DNA from: Ferdinandcohnia sp036965045
GTDB taxonomy: Bacteria; Bacillota; Bacilli; Bacillales; Bacillaceae_L
NCBI RefSeq assembly: GCF_036965045.1
Contig: NZ_JBALOV010000001.1
Span: 1-64,000, forward strand
Length of the DNA stretch: 64,000 bases
Direction: 5' to 3'
Positions 17,793 to 26,434 of this stretch are shown in pieces. The notes below the pieces were generated by a model. That model saw only the letters and a list, made by a program, of their open reading frames with translations. It had not been told where the DNA came from and searched no databases. Each line of letters starts with the position of its first letter. Position 1 is the first letter of the stretch. The position numbers were made by a program, and so were the translations under genes.

Positions 17793-18965
17793 TTAATATA
17801 CGTCACGCAGGTAACGGCCTTCTGTTTTCATGTCTTTTAGATAAGTTTCAGCAGCTTCTCGGTCCATTCCGCCTTCTTGTTCAATAATGGTCAGAAGGGC
17901 CTCGTTCACGTCTTTTGCCATATGGTCTTTATCTCCACACACGTAGAAATAAGCACCATTATCAATCCATTCGAACACTTCTTTACTGTGCTCAAGCATC
18001 TTATGCTGGACATATACTTTTTGATCTGAATCACGAGAGAATGCAACATCAATTTTTGTTAGAATTCCGTCTTGTTGGTATTTTTCCAATTCATCTCGAT
18101 ATAAGAAGTCAGTCGCCTCATGTTGATCTCCAAAGAATAACCAAGAACGGCCAGACGCTTTATTGATAGCAAGTTCTTCGATAAACGAACGGAATGGTGC
18201 GATCCCTGTTCCAGGTCCAACCATGATGATATCTTTATCAAGAGTTTCAGGTAAATGGAAATGTTTATTGACTTGAACGAATACTGGAAGGGTATCTCCT
18301 TCTTGAACACGCTCTGCACATTGAACAGAGCAAACTCCTTTACGTTCACGTCCGTGCGCAGTGTAACGAACAGCACCGATTGTTAAATGAACTTCGTCAG
18401 GATGTGCAGCTAAACTACTTGCAATGGAATAAAGTCGTGGTACCATTTTTCGTAATAAGGCAACGATTTCTTGAGCTGGAACCTTCCACGGACCAAATTC
18501 ACGTAGCATATCAAGTAAGTCACGGCCAACGCAATATTCTTTCACCGCTACTGCATCTTCGACAAGCTTTTGGAGCTCCGCGTTATCAGTGAATGCTGCC
18601 GCACTTTGTAAAATCTTTCTTGAGAGTAACGTAATATCAAGGTATGTTTCCAATGCTTCTTTAAGTGGCATTAACTCTCCTTTACGGCCAACAGTTACAA
18701 CCTCTTCTGCATCCCATTTCATTTCTTCTAGAATAGCTTCGACTAATTCTGGATCATTGGAAGGTGCAATTCCAAGCGTATCACCAGGAATATATGAAAA
18801 TCCTGAGCCTTCTAATGATAACTCAATATGCCTTGTTTCCTTGCTTGAACCTTCCCCGTTTAAGTTAATGTTCTTAAGAACTTTTGCCGGAAATGGATTT
18901 GTTCTTGAATATGTTGCAGGGACAGGCTTTTGCGGATTTTTTTCATCATCTATAGTTCGTTGCAT
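17793..18965 (-). CDS. CysJ-like FAD/NADPH reductase without flavodoxin domain
   Basis: A 390-residue protein matching the C-terminal two thirds of sulfite reductase flavoprotein CysJ: FAD-binding part with RHIELSLEGSGFSYIPGD and RLYSIASS, then the NADPH part with GPGTGIAPFRSF, FFGDQHEATDFLY and the ending TEGRYLRDVY. A full CysJ is near 600 residues and begins with an FMN-binding flavodoxin domain, which is absent. The ATG has GGAGG upstream, so it is a complete short protein and not cut by the window. It may pass electrons from NADPH to a separate flavodoxin or ferredoxin. No cysI-like gene is nearby. Confidence 0.82.
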   Translation of the reverse strand: MQRTIDDEKNPQKPVPATYSRTNPFPAKVLKNINLNGEGSSKETRHIELSLEGSGFSYIPGDTLGIAPSNDPELVEAILEEMKWDAEEVVTVGRKGELMPLKEALETYLDITLLSRKILQSAAAFTDNAELQKLVEDAVAVKEYCVGRDLLDMLREFGPWKVPAQEIVALLRKMVPRLYSIASSLAAHPDEVHLTIGAVRYTAHGRERKGVCSVQCAERVQEGDTLPVFVQVNKHFHLPETLDKDIIMVGPGTGIAPFRSFIEELAINKASGRSWLFFGDQHEATDFLYRDELEKYQQDGILTKIDVAFSRDSDQKVYVQHKMLEHSKEVFEWIDNGAYFYVCGDKDHMAKDVNEALLTIIEQEGGMDREAAETYLKDMKTEGRYLRDVY

Positions 18966-19043
18966 TTTCTAAAAACCTCCAACAGTTATATATATTTAGA
19001 ATAACACATGTATAAGTGACCTGGTGTGCGTTTTGACACATTA

Positions 19044-19062
19044 TTGGCATTGAAATTGCCAA
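19044..19062. promoter_or_regulatory. Inverted repeat upstream of flavoprotein gene
   Basis: TTGGCA and TGCCAA form perfect six-base arms around seven bases, about 80 bases before the flavoprotein start. It sits in a 358-base intergenic stretch that holds no gene. It could be a repressor or activator site; I do not recognise the regulator. Confidence 0.35.
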
Positions 19063-19254
19063 CAACACTCGCCCAATTATAGCATAAGTCAATTCAAATT
19101 ATAGAATATATACATCCATTAATACAAACGAAAATAATGCGTAGTATTTTTCAGAGTAGTCTCTTTTAATATTATATTATTCAATGCTTAGATTCCGTGC
19201 ATGAGAAGCTTCAGTAAAAGAAGAAAACTATAAGACCGTTAATACTTTGTCTAA

Positions 19255-19291
19255 GAGAAAAAGGAACGAAATCCGATTGGATTCGTTCCTT
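19255..19291 (-). terminator. Terminator after sugar porter gene
   Basis: AAGGAACGAATCC pairs with GGATTTCGTTCCTT on the minus strand, followed by TTTTTCTC. It lies about 30 bases beyond the sugar porter stop. Confidence 0.8.
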
Positions 19292-19323
19292 CGTTTTTTC
19301 TCGCTCAAACTTTATACATTTAT

Positions 19324-20712
19324 TTACGCACTTTGTTTCTGTGCTTGTTTATTTTCTCCAATTTTTTCAATTTCCTCTAAAGTACGACCGCGAGTTTCAG
19401 GAACACGAATCCGGATAAATAAAACGCCAAGTAAACAAATAGCTCCGAAGATTGCAAATACAGCTTCTTGGGACATCGAAGCAGTCATAATTGGAAATAG
19501 CAATCCAACTAAGAAAGAACCTATCCAGTTAAAAGAGGATGCCAAGCCTGATGCACGTCCACGAATCATCAACGGGAATATTTCGCCGACAATCACCCAT
19601 GTTAAAGGAGCCCAAGTGAATGAATAAAATGCTACATAAATACTTAAAAATACAACGATCATCATTGGATCAGCATTTGGAATTACTAAATTCAAAATTG
19701 CTGGTAAAATAAAGGACAGTCCCATCACCGTTCCACCTAATGTTAGTAAAGTACGGCGATTAAATTTATCAGCTATCCATAGGAATACTAGTGAACCTAT
19801 AACTAGAATGATTCCTTGAATAATTGGCCACATCAATGCTGAACTAGCGGCATTTCCTGTTGCCTTTTCAACGATCAAAGGAATGTAATAAAAGATTGCG
19901 TTAGCTCCTTGGAATTGTTGGAAAGCAGCAACACCGACTCCAGCAATGACTAAATATCGGTATTTACTATTTAGTAGTGAACTCCAAGTTACATTTTGAC
20001 CCGCCATTTTTTCCTCTTGTATGGCATCTTGAATCTGTTTAACTTCTATTTCGATTTTGTCCTTAGGGCGAATGAAACTTAAAACTTTACGTGCTTCATC
20101 TAGTCTATTATTCTTTATCAAAAATCGTGGTGATTCAGGTAGCTTTAATACTCCAATAAATAAAATCAAAGCTGGTACCGCTGCCATTGTTAGCATTAAA
20201 CGCCATGCCATGGTTGTAGGTAAACCACTCAATAAATAATCAACAATGTACGAAAGTAACATTCCGGAAACTATCATTGTTTGATTTATACCTGACAAGC
20301 GGCCTCGCAAACGTGCAGGTGCCATTTCCGACATATACGCCGGTACCAACGCGGAAGCTGCTCCGACAGCCATTCCCAAGAATACACGAACAACAATCAA
20401 AAATATATTTCCATTATGAGGTGCCATTCCTGACAGTATAGACCCAACAACAAAAATTACTGCAGATAGTAAGATCATTTTGCGACGTCCTAATTTATCA
20501 GAAAGTTGGCCGGCCATAGCCCCTCCAAAAATCGCACCAAACATGATTGAAGAGGTTATCCAACCAATCACCGCAGCGCTTTCAAGATTCCAATCTTGTT
20601 GCAGGAAAGGCAGAGCCCCTGTCATAACACCAATATCATAACCAAACAAAATTCCGCCAAAAGCCCCGAAAAAATAAATGAAACCGCTTGAGACTTTCTT
20701 TTCGTTAACCAT
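19324..20712 (-). CDS. Sugar:H+ symporter, probable arabinose/pentose transporter
   Basis: MFS sugar porter of about 462 residues with 12 predicted membrane segments. Signature motifs: GYDIGVMTGALPFL, GQLSDKLGRRKM, LPESPRFLIKN, QQFQGANAIFYYIP and PETRGRTLEEIE. The ATG at 20712 has GAGG eight bases upstream; a GTG three codons earlier overlaps that site. It follows araA by about 190 bases on the same strand with its own cre-like site, so it is probably the arabinose carrier, comparable to AraE of B. subtilis. Xylose uptake is also possible because no other pentose carrier is seen in the window. Confidence 0.85.
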   Translation of the reverse strand: MVNEKKVSSGFIYFFGAFGGILFGYDIGVMTGALPFLQQDWNLESAAVIGWITSSIMFGAIFGGAMAGQLSDKLGRRKMILLSAVIFVVGSILSGMAPHNGNIFLIVVRVFLGMAVGAASALVPAYMSEMAPARLRGRLSGINQTMIVSGMLLSYIVDYLLSGLPTTMAWRLMLTMAAVPALILFIGVLKLPESPRFLIKNNRLDEARKVLSFIRPKDKIEIEVKQIQDAIQEEKMAGQNVTWSSLLNSKYRYLVIAGVGVAAFQQFQGANAIFYYIPLIVEKATGNAASSALMWPIIQGIILVIGSLVFLWIADKFNRRTLLTLGGTVMGLSFILPAILNLVIPNADPMMIVVFLSIYVAFYSFTWAPLTWVIVGEIFPLMIRGRASGLASSFNWIGSFLVGLLFPIMTASMSQEAVFAIFGAICLLGVLFIRIRVPETRGRTLEEIEKIGENKQAQKQSA

Positions 20713-20791
20713 ATCGCTCACCTCAAGATGTTAGAATTATATTGTTTAAGAATTCAATTTAAAAGTATACTTATGGATTTTCATCTTATAT

Positions 20792-20805
20792 AGAAAGTGC
20801 TTTCA
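20792..20805. promoter_or_regulatory. cre-like site before sugar porter
   Basis: AGAAAGTGCTTTCA matches 12 of 14 positions of the cre consensus and is itself nearly palindromic. It lies 80 bases before the sugar porter start and fits CcpA repression. Confidence 0.55.
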
Positions 20806-20905
20806 TCTAGAAATATATACTAGTATACTGTTTAATTTAATAAATACTACTAGATTACCTATTTTTACCTCCAAGGAAGTAGAGCTCCCATGGAGGGTAA
20901 GGCTA

Positions 20906-22321
20906 CTACTTAATTACGACATATTCCAAGTCAACAAGTTTTGCATAAGTCACGATTTGGTCTGTCGTTAAATTTAATGATACAACTGTATGGTGACCAC
21001 CGCCGTTTTCAATCCAAGCTTTGACCCCGTCTTGGAAGTTCGGCTTAACCTCCCAAAGTACACGTGCAACTGGAAGATTTGGAGCTGGAACATTTGGTTC
21101 AAATGCAGAAACTTCATTAATCAATAGTTTGTAATGAGTACCAAAGTCAGCCATGGAAACAACAACACCGTCTCCAGCTTTACCATCAAACACTAGACGT
21201 GCTGGATCTTCTCTATCACCAATACCTAATGGAGATACGATTATTTTTGGTTTGTTGCTTGCTAAAGTTGGATCTACCTCAAGCATATGGGATTGTAGGA
21301 TTGATTCTTGTCCAGCAGCTAATTCATATGTGTAATCCTCCATAAAGCCCGTAGATTGGTTATGACTCATTACCTTTAGTAAGCGGTCGAGTGCTGCAGT
21401 CTTCCAATCTCCTTCACCAGCAAAACCGTAACCTTGTGCCATCAAACGTTGAACGGCTAGACCTGGTAGCTGTTTCATTCCATATAAATCTTCAAAGTTT
21501 GTTGTGAAGGCATTGTATCCACCCTCATCAAGGAATCGTTTAATTGCAATTTCATAGCTTGCTTGTACTTTTACGCTCGCTTCCCAATCTTCTTTACTAT
21601 AAGTCCCATAATCAAAATCATAAAGCTCTTCATACTCTGCAAACAGAGCATTAATTTCTTCGTCTGTAACAGCATTTACATATTGAACTAGATCTCCTAT
21701 ACCGAAATAGTCAACTGTCCATCCAAATTGAATTTGTGCTTCAACCTTATCCCCTTCAGTAACCCCAACATTACGCATGTTATCACCGAAGCGAGCGACC
21801 TTAATATTAAAGCTTTCATTATAAGCGACCGCTACGTCCATCCACTGTGCAATTTGCTTCTGTACTTCTGGGCGTTGCCAATAACCGACTACTACTTTAT
21901 TTTGTTTCTTTAATCGAGCATTGATAAAACCATATTCACGGTCACCGTGAGCAGCTTGATTTAAATTCATAAAATCCATATCTATAGACGCCCAAGGAAT
22001 GCTTTCATTGAATTGAGTAGCTAAGTGAAGCAAAGGTTTTTGTAATAGTTTTGTTCCCCGAATCCACATTTTTGCAGGTGAAAATGTATGCATCCAAGTA
22101 ATGACACCCGCAACCTCATCACGGTAATTAACCTCTTTCATGATGTTTGTAATTTTATCCGCACTAACAGCCAAATCTTGTAACACGAGTGGATAAGGAA
22201 GCACACCGCTTTCATTTAAAGCATTCGTCATTTCTTGTGCATGCGCTTTAACTTCTGCTAAAGCTTCTTCTCCGTAAAGGTGCTGTGAGCCTACAACAAA
22301 CCAAAATTCTTTTTTCAACAT
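20906..22321 (-). CDS. araA: L-arabinose isomerase
   Basis: Converts L-arabinose to L-ribulose. The 471-residue length is below the roughly 495-500 residues of B. subtilis AraA but in the family range. Landmarks: FWFVVGSQHLYGEEAL at the N-terminus, WMHTFSPAKMWIRG, GYGFAGEGDWKTAAL and SHMLEVDPTLA, with the metal-binding His in GGGHHTVVSL. GAGGAT precedes the ATG. It is third in the araBDA order, with 20 bases after araD. Confidence 0.96.
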   Translation of the reverse strand: MLKKEFWFVVGSQHLYGEEALAEVKAHAQEMTNALNESGVLPYPLVLQDLAVSADKITNIMKEVNYRDEVAGVITWMHTFSPAKMWIRGTKLLQKPLLHLATQFNESIPWASIDMDFMNLNQAAHGDREYGFINARLKKQNKVVVGYWQRPEVQKQIAQWMDVAVAYNESFNIKVARFGDNMRNVGVTEGDKVEAQIQFGWTVDYFGIGDLVQYVNAVTDEEINALFAEYEELYDFDYGTYSKEDWEASVKVQASYEIAIKRFLDEGGYNAFTTNFEDLYGMKQLPGLAVQRLMAQGYGFAGEGDWKTAALDRLLKVMSHNQSTGFMEDYTYELAAGQESILQSHMLEVDPTLASNKPKIIVSPLGIGDREDPARLVFDGKAGDGVVVSMADFGTHYKLLINEVSAFEPNVPAPNLPVARVLWEVKPNFQDGVKAWIENGGGHHTVVSLNLTTDQIVTYAKLVDLEYVVIK

Positions 22322-22341
22322 GATTATCCTCTTCTCCTAGA

Positions 22342-23052
22342 TTAATAGTTTTCTATTATTTTTTGTCCGTAATACGCGTTTTTCCCATGCTTACGTAAAT
22401 AATGCTTATCTAGTACACCTTGTGGCAAAGTTGGAGCAAAATGATTTAATTCTCGTGCGAATAAATTCATTTTTGCTACTTCATCTAATACAACACTGTT
22501 CATGACAGCTGATTTAACATCCTTGCCCCATGTAAATGGACCATGACCTTTGAGCAGAACACCCGGAACTGCTAAAACATCTAAACCACGCTCTTCAAAT
22601 GTTTCAATAATGACATGACCTGTTTGCGCTTCGTAGCCTTTATCAATTTCCTCCTGTGTTAAGAAACGAGCACAAGGTATAGAACCATAGAATGTATCTG
22701 CATGAGTAGTCCCCATCGCTGGAACATCGAGGCCTGCTTGGGCCCAAATTGTCGCCCATGTAGAATGAGTGTGGACAATACCACCGATTTCTGGATAATG
22801 GTTATAGAGTACTGCGTGAGTCATTGTATCTGAAGAAGGGTTCAATTCACCTTCTACAACTTTTCCGTCTAAATCAACAACGACCATGTCACTAGGCTTT
22901 AACGTTTCATAATTAACACCACTAGGTTTGATAACAAATAAACCACTTTCACGATCAATCGCACTTGCATTCCCCCATGTAAATTTCACTAGTCCATGCT
23001 TAGGCAAGTCCAAATTTGCTTGATATACTTCTTCTTTAAGCTGTTCTAACAC
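22342..23052 (-). CDS. araD: L-ribulose-5-phosphate 4-epimerase
   Basis: Class II aldolase-fold zinc enzyme of 236 residues that converts L-ribulose 5-phosphate to D-xylulose 5-phosphate. Features: KFTWGNASAIDRE, the phosphate-binding SSDTMTHAVLYNHYP, zinc-ligand HTHSTWATIWAQ and a further His in LLKGHGPFTWG. GTG start with GAGGGGGG upstream. Lies between araB and araA in the operon. Its product enters the same pentose phosphate entry point as XylB's. Confidence 0.95.
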   Translation of the reverse strand: MLEQLKEEVYQANLDLPKHGLVKFTWGNASAIDRESGLFVIKPSGVNYETLKPSDMVVVDLDGKVVEGELNPSSDTMTHAVLYNHYPEIGGIVHTHSTWATIWAQAGLDVPAMGTTHADTFYGSIPCARFLTQEEIDKGYEAQTGHVIIETFEERGLDVLAVPGVLLKGHGPFTWGKDVKSAVMNSVVLDEVAKMNLFARELNHFAPTLPQGVLDKHYLRKHGKNAYYGQKIIENY

Positions 23053-23066
23053 GTTATTCCCCCCTC

Positions 23067-24677
23067 TTATAAAACCAGATGTTCAACAGCGGCCTGCTCA
23101 ATTTTTAAGCCTTTTTTGTACCTTTCAATAAAATTCTCAAACCCTTTAACGTCATATCCGTCTGGATATATTTCTTGTCCATCCGTATCTACGAAAACTT
23201 TCTTGTCGAGGAAGTCTTCTAAGCTCTCTTTTTGATCTTTATTCTTCATGTAAGATGCTAGAATAGCCATACCCCATGCACCGCCTTCTCCGGCTGTCGC
23301 CATAACTGAAACTGGAGTATTCATTGCGGCTGCAACAATTTTCTGTCCTACTACAGGTGTTTTAAATAAACCACCGTGAGCTAAAATACTATCAATTGCT
23401 ACGTTTTCTTCCTTTGTCAAAATATCCATTCCAATTTTCAATGCACCAAAGGCAGTAAAAAGATGAGTCCTCATAAAGTTTGCTAAGTTAAAATTACTCT
23501 CGGGGGACCTGACAAATAGTGGTCTGCCTTCTTCTAATCCTGTAATATTTTCCCCTGAGAAATAACCGTAGCTAAGTAAGCCACCACCATCTGGGTCCGC
23601 TTCCAAAGCTTTATTTAACATCACTTCAAATAATTTATCGGTATCGACCTTTTGTCCCATTGCCTCAGAAAACTCCCGGAACAATCCCAGCCAAGCATTG
23701 ATATCACTTGAACAGTTATTCGCATGAACCATTGCAACTGGACTTCCGTCTGGTGTGGTGACCAAGTCGATTTCGGGATATACCTTTGAAAGTTCCTTTT
23801 CTAATACAATCATCGCAAAAACAGAGGTTCCTACTGAAACATTTCCGGTACGTTTTCTCACACTATTAGTAGCAACCATTCCAGTTCCTGCATCACCTTC
23901 TGGAGGACAAATCGGAATGCCTGGCTGCAAATTCAGAGATCGATCTAGAATCTTTGCTCCAACTTCCGTTAATTCTCCAGCTTTTTCACCTGAGATATGT
24001 ACTTTAGGAAGGATATCTTTTAACTTCCAAGGATAATCTTTACTAGCTATTAGTTCGTCAAACTGCTTTAGCATTGATTCAATATAGTCATGAGTAACTT
24101 CATCAATCGGGAACATACCAGAAGCATCACCTATACCAATGGCTTTATTTCCAGTCATGAGCCAATGAATGTATCCAGCTAAAGTTGTAATGTAATTAAT
24201 TCGTGATAAATGTTTTTCGTCGTTTAATATCGCTTGATATAGATGAGCAATACTCCATCTTTCAGGGATATTGAATTGAAATTTATTGGTTAATTCCTTT
24301 GCTGCAACAACAGTTGTTGCGTTTCGCCAAGTACGAAATGGGACTAATAGCTCCCCCGTCTCATCAAATGCCATATACCCATGCATCATTGCAGAAAATC
24401 CTATAGATCCAACTGTTCGAATCGTGATTCCATAATTTCGTTCAACTTCTTGTTTCATTTCACTATAAGCTGTTTGCAAACCAGTGATAATATCAACTAA
24501 GTTGTACGTCCAAAATCCATTTTCCAGCCGATTTTCCCACTCGTAACTTCCGGTTGCAATTGTTTCATAATCCTGATCAATCAACACTGCTTTAATACGG
24601 GTGGATCCGAATTCAATTCCAAGTGACGTATTCCCCATAGCAATCGCTTGTTTTACATCTACCCGATTTGTTGTCAT
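23067..24677 (-). CDS. araB: L-ribulokinase (FGGY family)
   Basis: FGGY kinase of about 536 residues that phosphorylates L-ribulose. Landmarks: LGIEFGSTRIKAVLIDQ near the start, GFSAMMHGYMAFDETG, PPEGDAGTGMVATNS and MATAGEGGAWGMAIL. Start ATG 24677 has GGGAGG nine bases upstream; an in-frame extension of 35 codons runs through the AraR-controlled promoter and is not real. It is of the longer, less common ribulokinase type, distinct from B. subtilis AraB at a glance, yet its place with araD and araA makes the role clear. First gene of the operon. Confidence 0.88.
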   Translation of the reverse strand: MTTNRVDVKQAIAMGNTSLGIEFGSTRIKAVLIDQDYETIATGSYEWENRLENGFWTYNLVDIITGLQTAYSEMKQEVERNYGITIRTVGSIGFSAMMHGYMAFDETGELLVPFRTWRNATTVVAAKELTNKFQFNIPERWSIAHLYQAILNDEKHLSRINYITTLAGYIHWLMTGNKAIGIGDASGMFPIDEVTHDYIESMLKQFDELIASKDYPWKLKDILPKVHISGEKAGELTEVGAKILDRSLNLQPGIPICPPEGDAGTGMVATNSVRKRTGNVSVGTSVFAMIVLEKELSKVYPEIDLVTTPDGSPVAMVHANNCSSDINAWLGLFREFSEAMGQKVDTDKLFEVMLNKALEADPDGGGLLSYGYFSGENITGLEEGRPLFVRSPESNFNLANFMRTHLFTAFGALKIGMDILTKEENVAIDSILAHGGLFKTPVVGQKIVAAAMNTPVSVMATAGEGGAWGMAILASYMKNKDQKESLEDFLDKKVFVDTDGQEIYPDGYDVKGFENFIERYKKGLKIEQAAVEHLVL

Positions 24678-24715
24678 ATAAACATCCCTCCCTGATAACG
24701 GTTTCTTTATGTAAA

Positions 24716-24729
24716 AGGATGCGCTTTCC
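24716..24729. promoter_or_regulatory. cre-like site in araB leader
   Basis: The minus-strand sequence GGAAAGCGCATCCT matches 12 of 14 cre positions and lies between the araB promoter and start codon. Confidence 0.5.
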
Positions 24730-24753
24730 TTTTTGCTAATAGCAACTACGAAT

Positions 24754-24782
24754 AGTATATTTTTTGTACGTACATTTGTCAA
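24754..24782 (-). promoter_or_regulatory. araB promoter with embedded AraR operator
   Basis: Minus strand TTGACA (24777..24782) and TATACT (24754..24759) with a 17-base spacer. The spacer carries the AraR-type palindrome TTTTGTACGTACATTT (core TGTACGTACA), so repressor binding would cover the promoter. Both matches are strong by eye. Confidence 0.8.
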
Positions 24783-24970
24783 TATTAAATTAAAATTATG
24801 CTATCAACTTTTGATAATTGAAATTCCGCTACTCTTTTATGCATTAAGAATACAATGGTTGAAGAGTGAAACTTATTTACACTAAAAATTAGGGGGAGTT
24901 TGTATAATTATTCAGTGCTTTCCCTTGATATTAGAACAAAAACTTTTATTCAAATTCGAAACATGATAAA

Positions 24971-24986
24971 ATATGTCCATACAACT
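24971..24986. promoter_or_regulatory. AraR operator-like site before araR
   Basis: ATATGTCCATACAACT resembles the AraR operator (TGTNCGTACA core with one change) and lies about 35 bases before the araR start, consistent with autoregulation. Confidence 0.5.
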
Positions 24987-25019
24987 TATTTAAATGGAAA
25001 AATTTGAACATGAACAATT

Positions 25020-26129
25020 ATGAAAGTAGAGAGATTAATGAAACCAAAATATCAGGTCATCATCGAAGATATAAAAAGTAAAATCCTTTCGGGTGATTAT
25101 GCTGTTGGTGAGCAAATCCCAACTGAATTTACTTTGCAGGAGACGTACAATGTTAGCCGTCATACAGTTCGAAAGGCAATTTTAGAACTTTCTAATGATG
25201 GTTATTTAAGAAGTGAAAAGGGTTCAGGTACTTATGTTAGTAACCAATATCGGTCAAAATCCGGTGGAAGTTCAACTAAGAAAACAATTGGTGTAATCAC
25301 AACCTACATTTCCGATTATATTTTCCCCTCCATTATTCGCGGAACCGAAGGAAGATTAAATGAGGATGATTATTCATTACTTTTAGCTAGTACGAATAAT
25401 GATGTTGAACAAGAAAAGAAAGCTTTGGAAATGATGCTATCCTATGGCGTGGATGGATTAATCGTTGAACCTACCAAAAGCAATCTTTATAATCCTAATA
25501 TCGCATATTACCTCTCTTTTAAGGAACAAGATGTACCCCTCATCATGATCAATGCTTATTATGAAGAACTGGAGGTGCCTTTCCTTCGTTTAGATGACGT
25601 ACAATCTAGCTATACAGCAACAAAAGAATTAATTTCAAAAGGCCACACACAAATTGGACTTATTTCTAAAACAGACGATTTACAAGGTAAGTTTCGAATG
25701 AAGGGATACATTAAAGCGCTTGGTGAAGCAAAGTTACGTTTTCAACCAGATCAAGTGCTTTCCTACAACACGGAGACCAAGCATGACTTATCCATTAATT
25801 TGAAAGAATTTCTAATAAAAAATAGAGACGTATTGACTGCAATTGTTTGCTATAACGACGAAGTAGGGTTGGAAGTCGCAAATGTATGCAGACAACTTGA
25901 TATTTCCATACCAGACAAATTATCAATAATTGGGCAGGACAACTCCTATATTGCGAAAAATGCTAATATCAAACTAACCACATTAACACACCCACAAGAG
26001 CAAATGGGACGCGATGCGGCGGATTGGGTCATTAAGAAACTTCAAGGAAAAAAGGATTTGCCCAACGAAACCCTTTACCAACCAGTATTGATTGAAGGCG
26101 AAACGGTAAAAGAATTAGACGAGCAATGA
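25020..26129 (+). CDS. araR: Arabinose operon repressor, GntR/LacI chimera
   Basis: About 369 residues. The N-terminal GntR-type winged helix includes QIPTEFTLQETYNVSRHTVRKAIL and GYLRSEKGSGTYVSN. From about residue 88 it is a LacI/GalR-type periplasmic-binding fold (IGVITTYISDYIFPSIIRG, DGLIVEPTKSN, DRRR-like absent, AIVCYNDEVGLEVANV, IIGQDNSYIA). This mix of a GntR DNA-binding domain and LacI-like effector domain is the hallmark of AraR. Divergent from araB, with AraR-like operators between them. The exact start is uncertain: ATG 25038 would give the shorter start MKPKYQV, and neither ATG has a strong ribosome site. Confidence 0.93.
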   Translation: MKVERLMKPKYQVIIEDIKSKILSGDYAVGEQIPTEFTLQETYNVSRHTVRKAILELSNDGYLRSEKGSGTYVSNQYRSKSGGSSTKKTIGVITTYISDYIFPSIIRGTEGRLNEDDYSLLLASTNNDVEQEKKALEMMLSYGVDGLIVEPTKSNLYNPNIAYYLSFKEQDVPLIMINAYYEELEVPFLRLDDVQSSYTATKELISKGHTQIGLISKTDDLQGKFRMKGYIKALGEAKLRFQPDQVLSYNTETKHDLSINLKEFLIKNRDVLTAIVCYNDEVGLEVANVCRQLDISIPDKLSIIGQDNSYIAKNANIKLTTLTHPQEQMGRDAADWVIKKLQGKKDLPNETLYQPVLIEGETVKELDEQ

Positions 26130-26247
26130 ACTGGGTGTAATAACTACCATATAAAAGAACCCTAACTTAGTTGGACAATTACTATGGTGAAAAGTCTTCG
26201 ATGCTTCGTGGGATCAATTAAAGTAAAGTGAAGTTCCTTGCTGTAAA

Positions 26248-26285
26248 AACTACCCTCTTTTCAGGAAATACGAGGGTAGTTTTAT
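26248..26285 (+). terminator. Terminator after araR
   Basis: AAACTACCCTC pairs with GAGGGTAGTTT around a 14-base loop, followed by TTATTTG. About 120 bases beyond araR. Confidence 0.85.
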
Positions 26286-26324
26286 TTGCTTTAGACTGAG
26301 TTTTCGTTGGGTAATTAAAAAGTA

Positions 26325-26340
26325 TGTGAAAAAGTTCACA
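26325..26340. promoter_or_regulatory. Rex-like operator before butanediol dehydrogenase
   Basis: TGTGAA-AAAG-TTCACA is a perfect inverted repeat that matches the core of the Rex (NADH/NAD redox repressor) box, TTGTGAANNNNTTCACAA, with flanking A/T. It lies 95 bases before the dehydrogenase start, ahead of a TATACT-like -10 at about 26390. Confidence 0.6.
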
Positions 26341-26434
26341 AATTCTTGCTATTAAACTCATTTTTTTAGAGAATCTATTGTTATACTGATATTGTATTGA
26401 GAATCTACTATTCTATATTGAAAGGTTGAGGATC

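Noticed and set aside
24678..24782. N-terminal extension of ribulokinase by 35 codons
   Set aside because: It would be translated from within the araB promoter and AraR operator, and the downstream ATG has GGGAGG.
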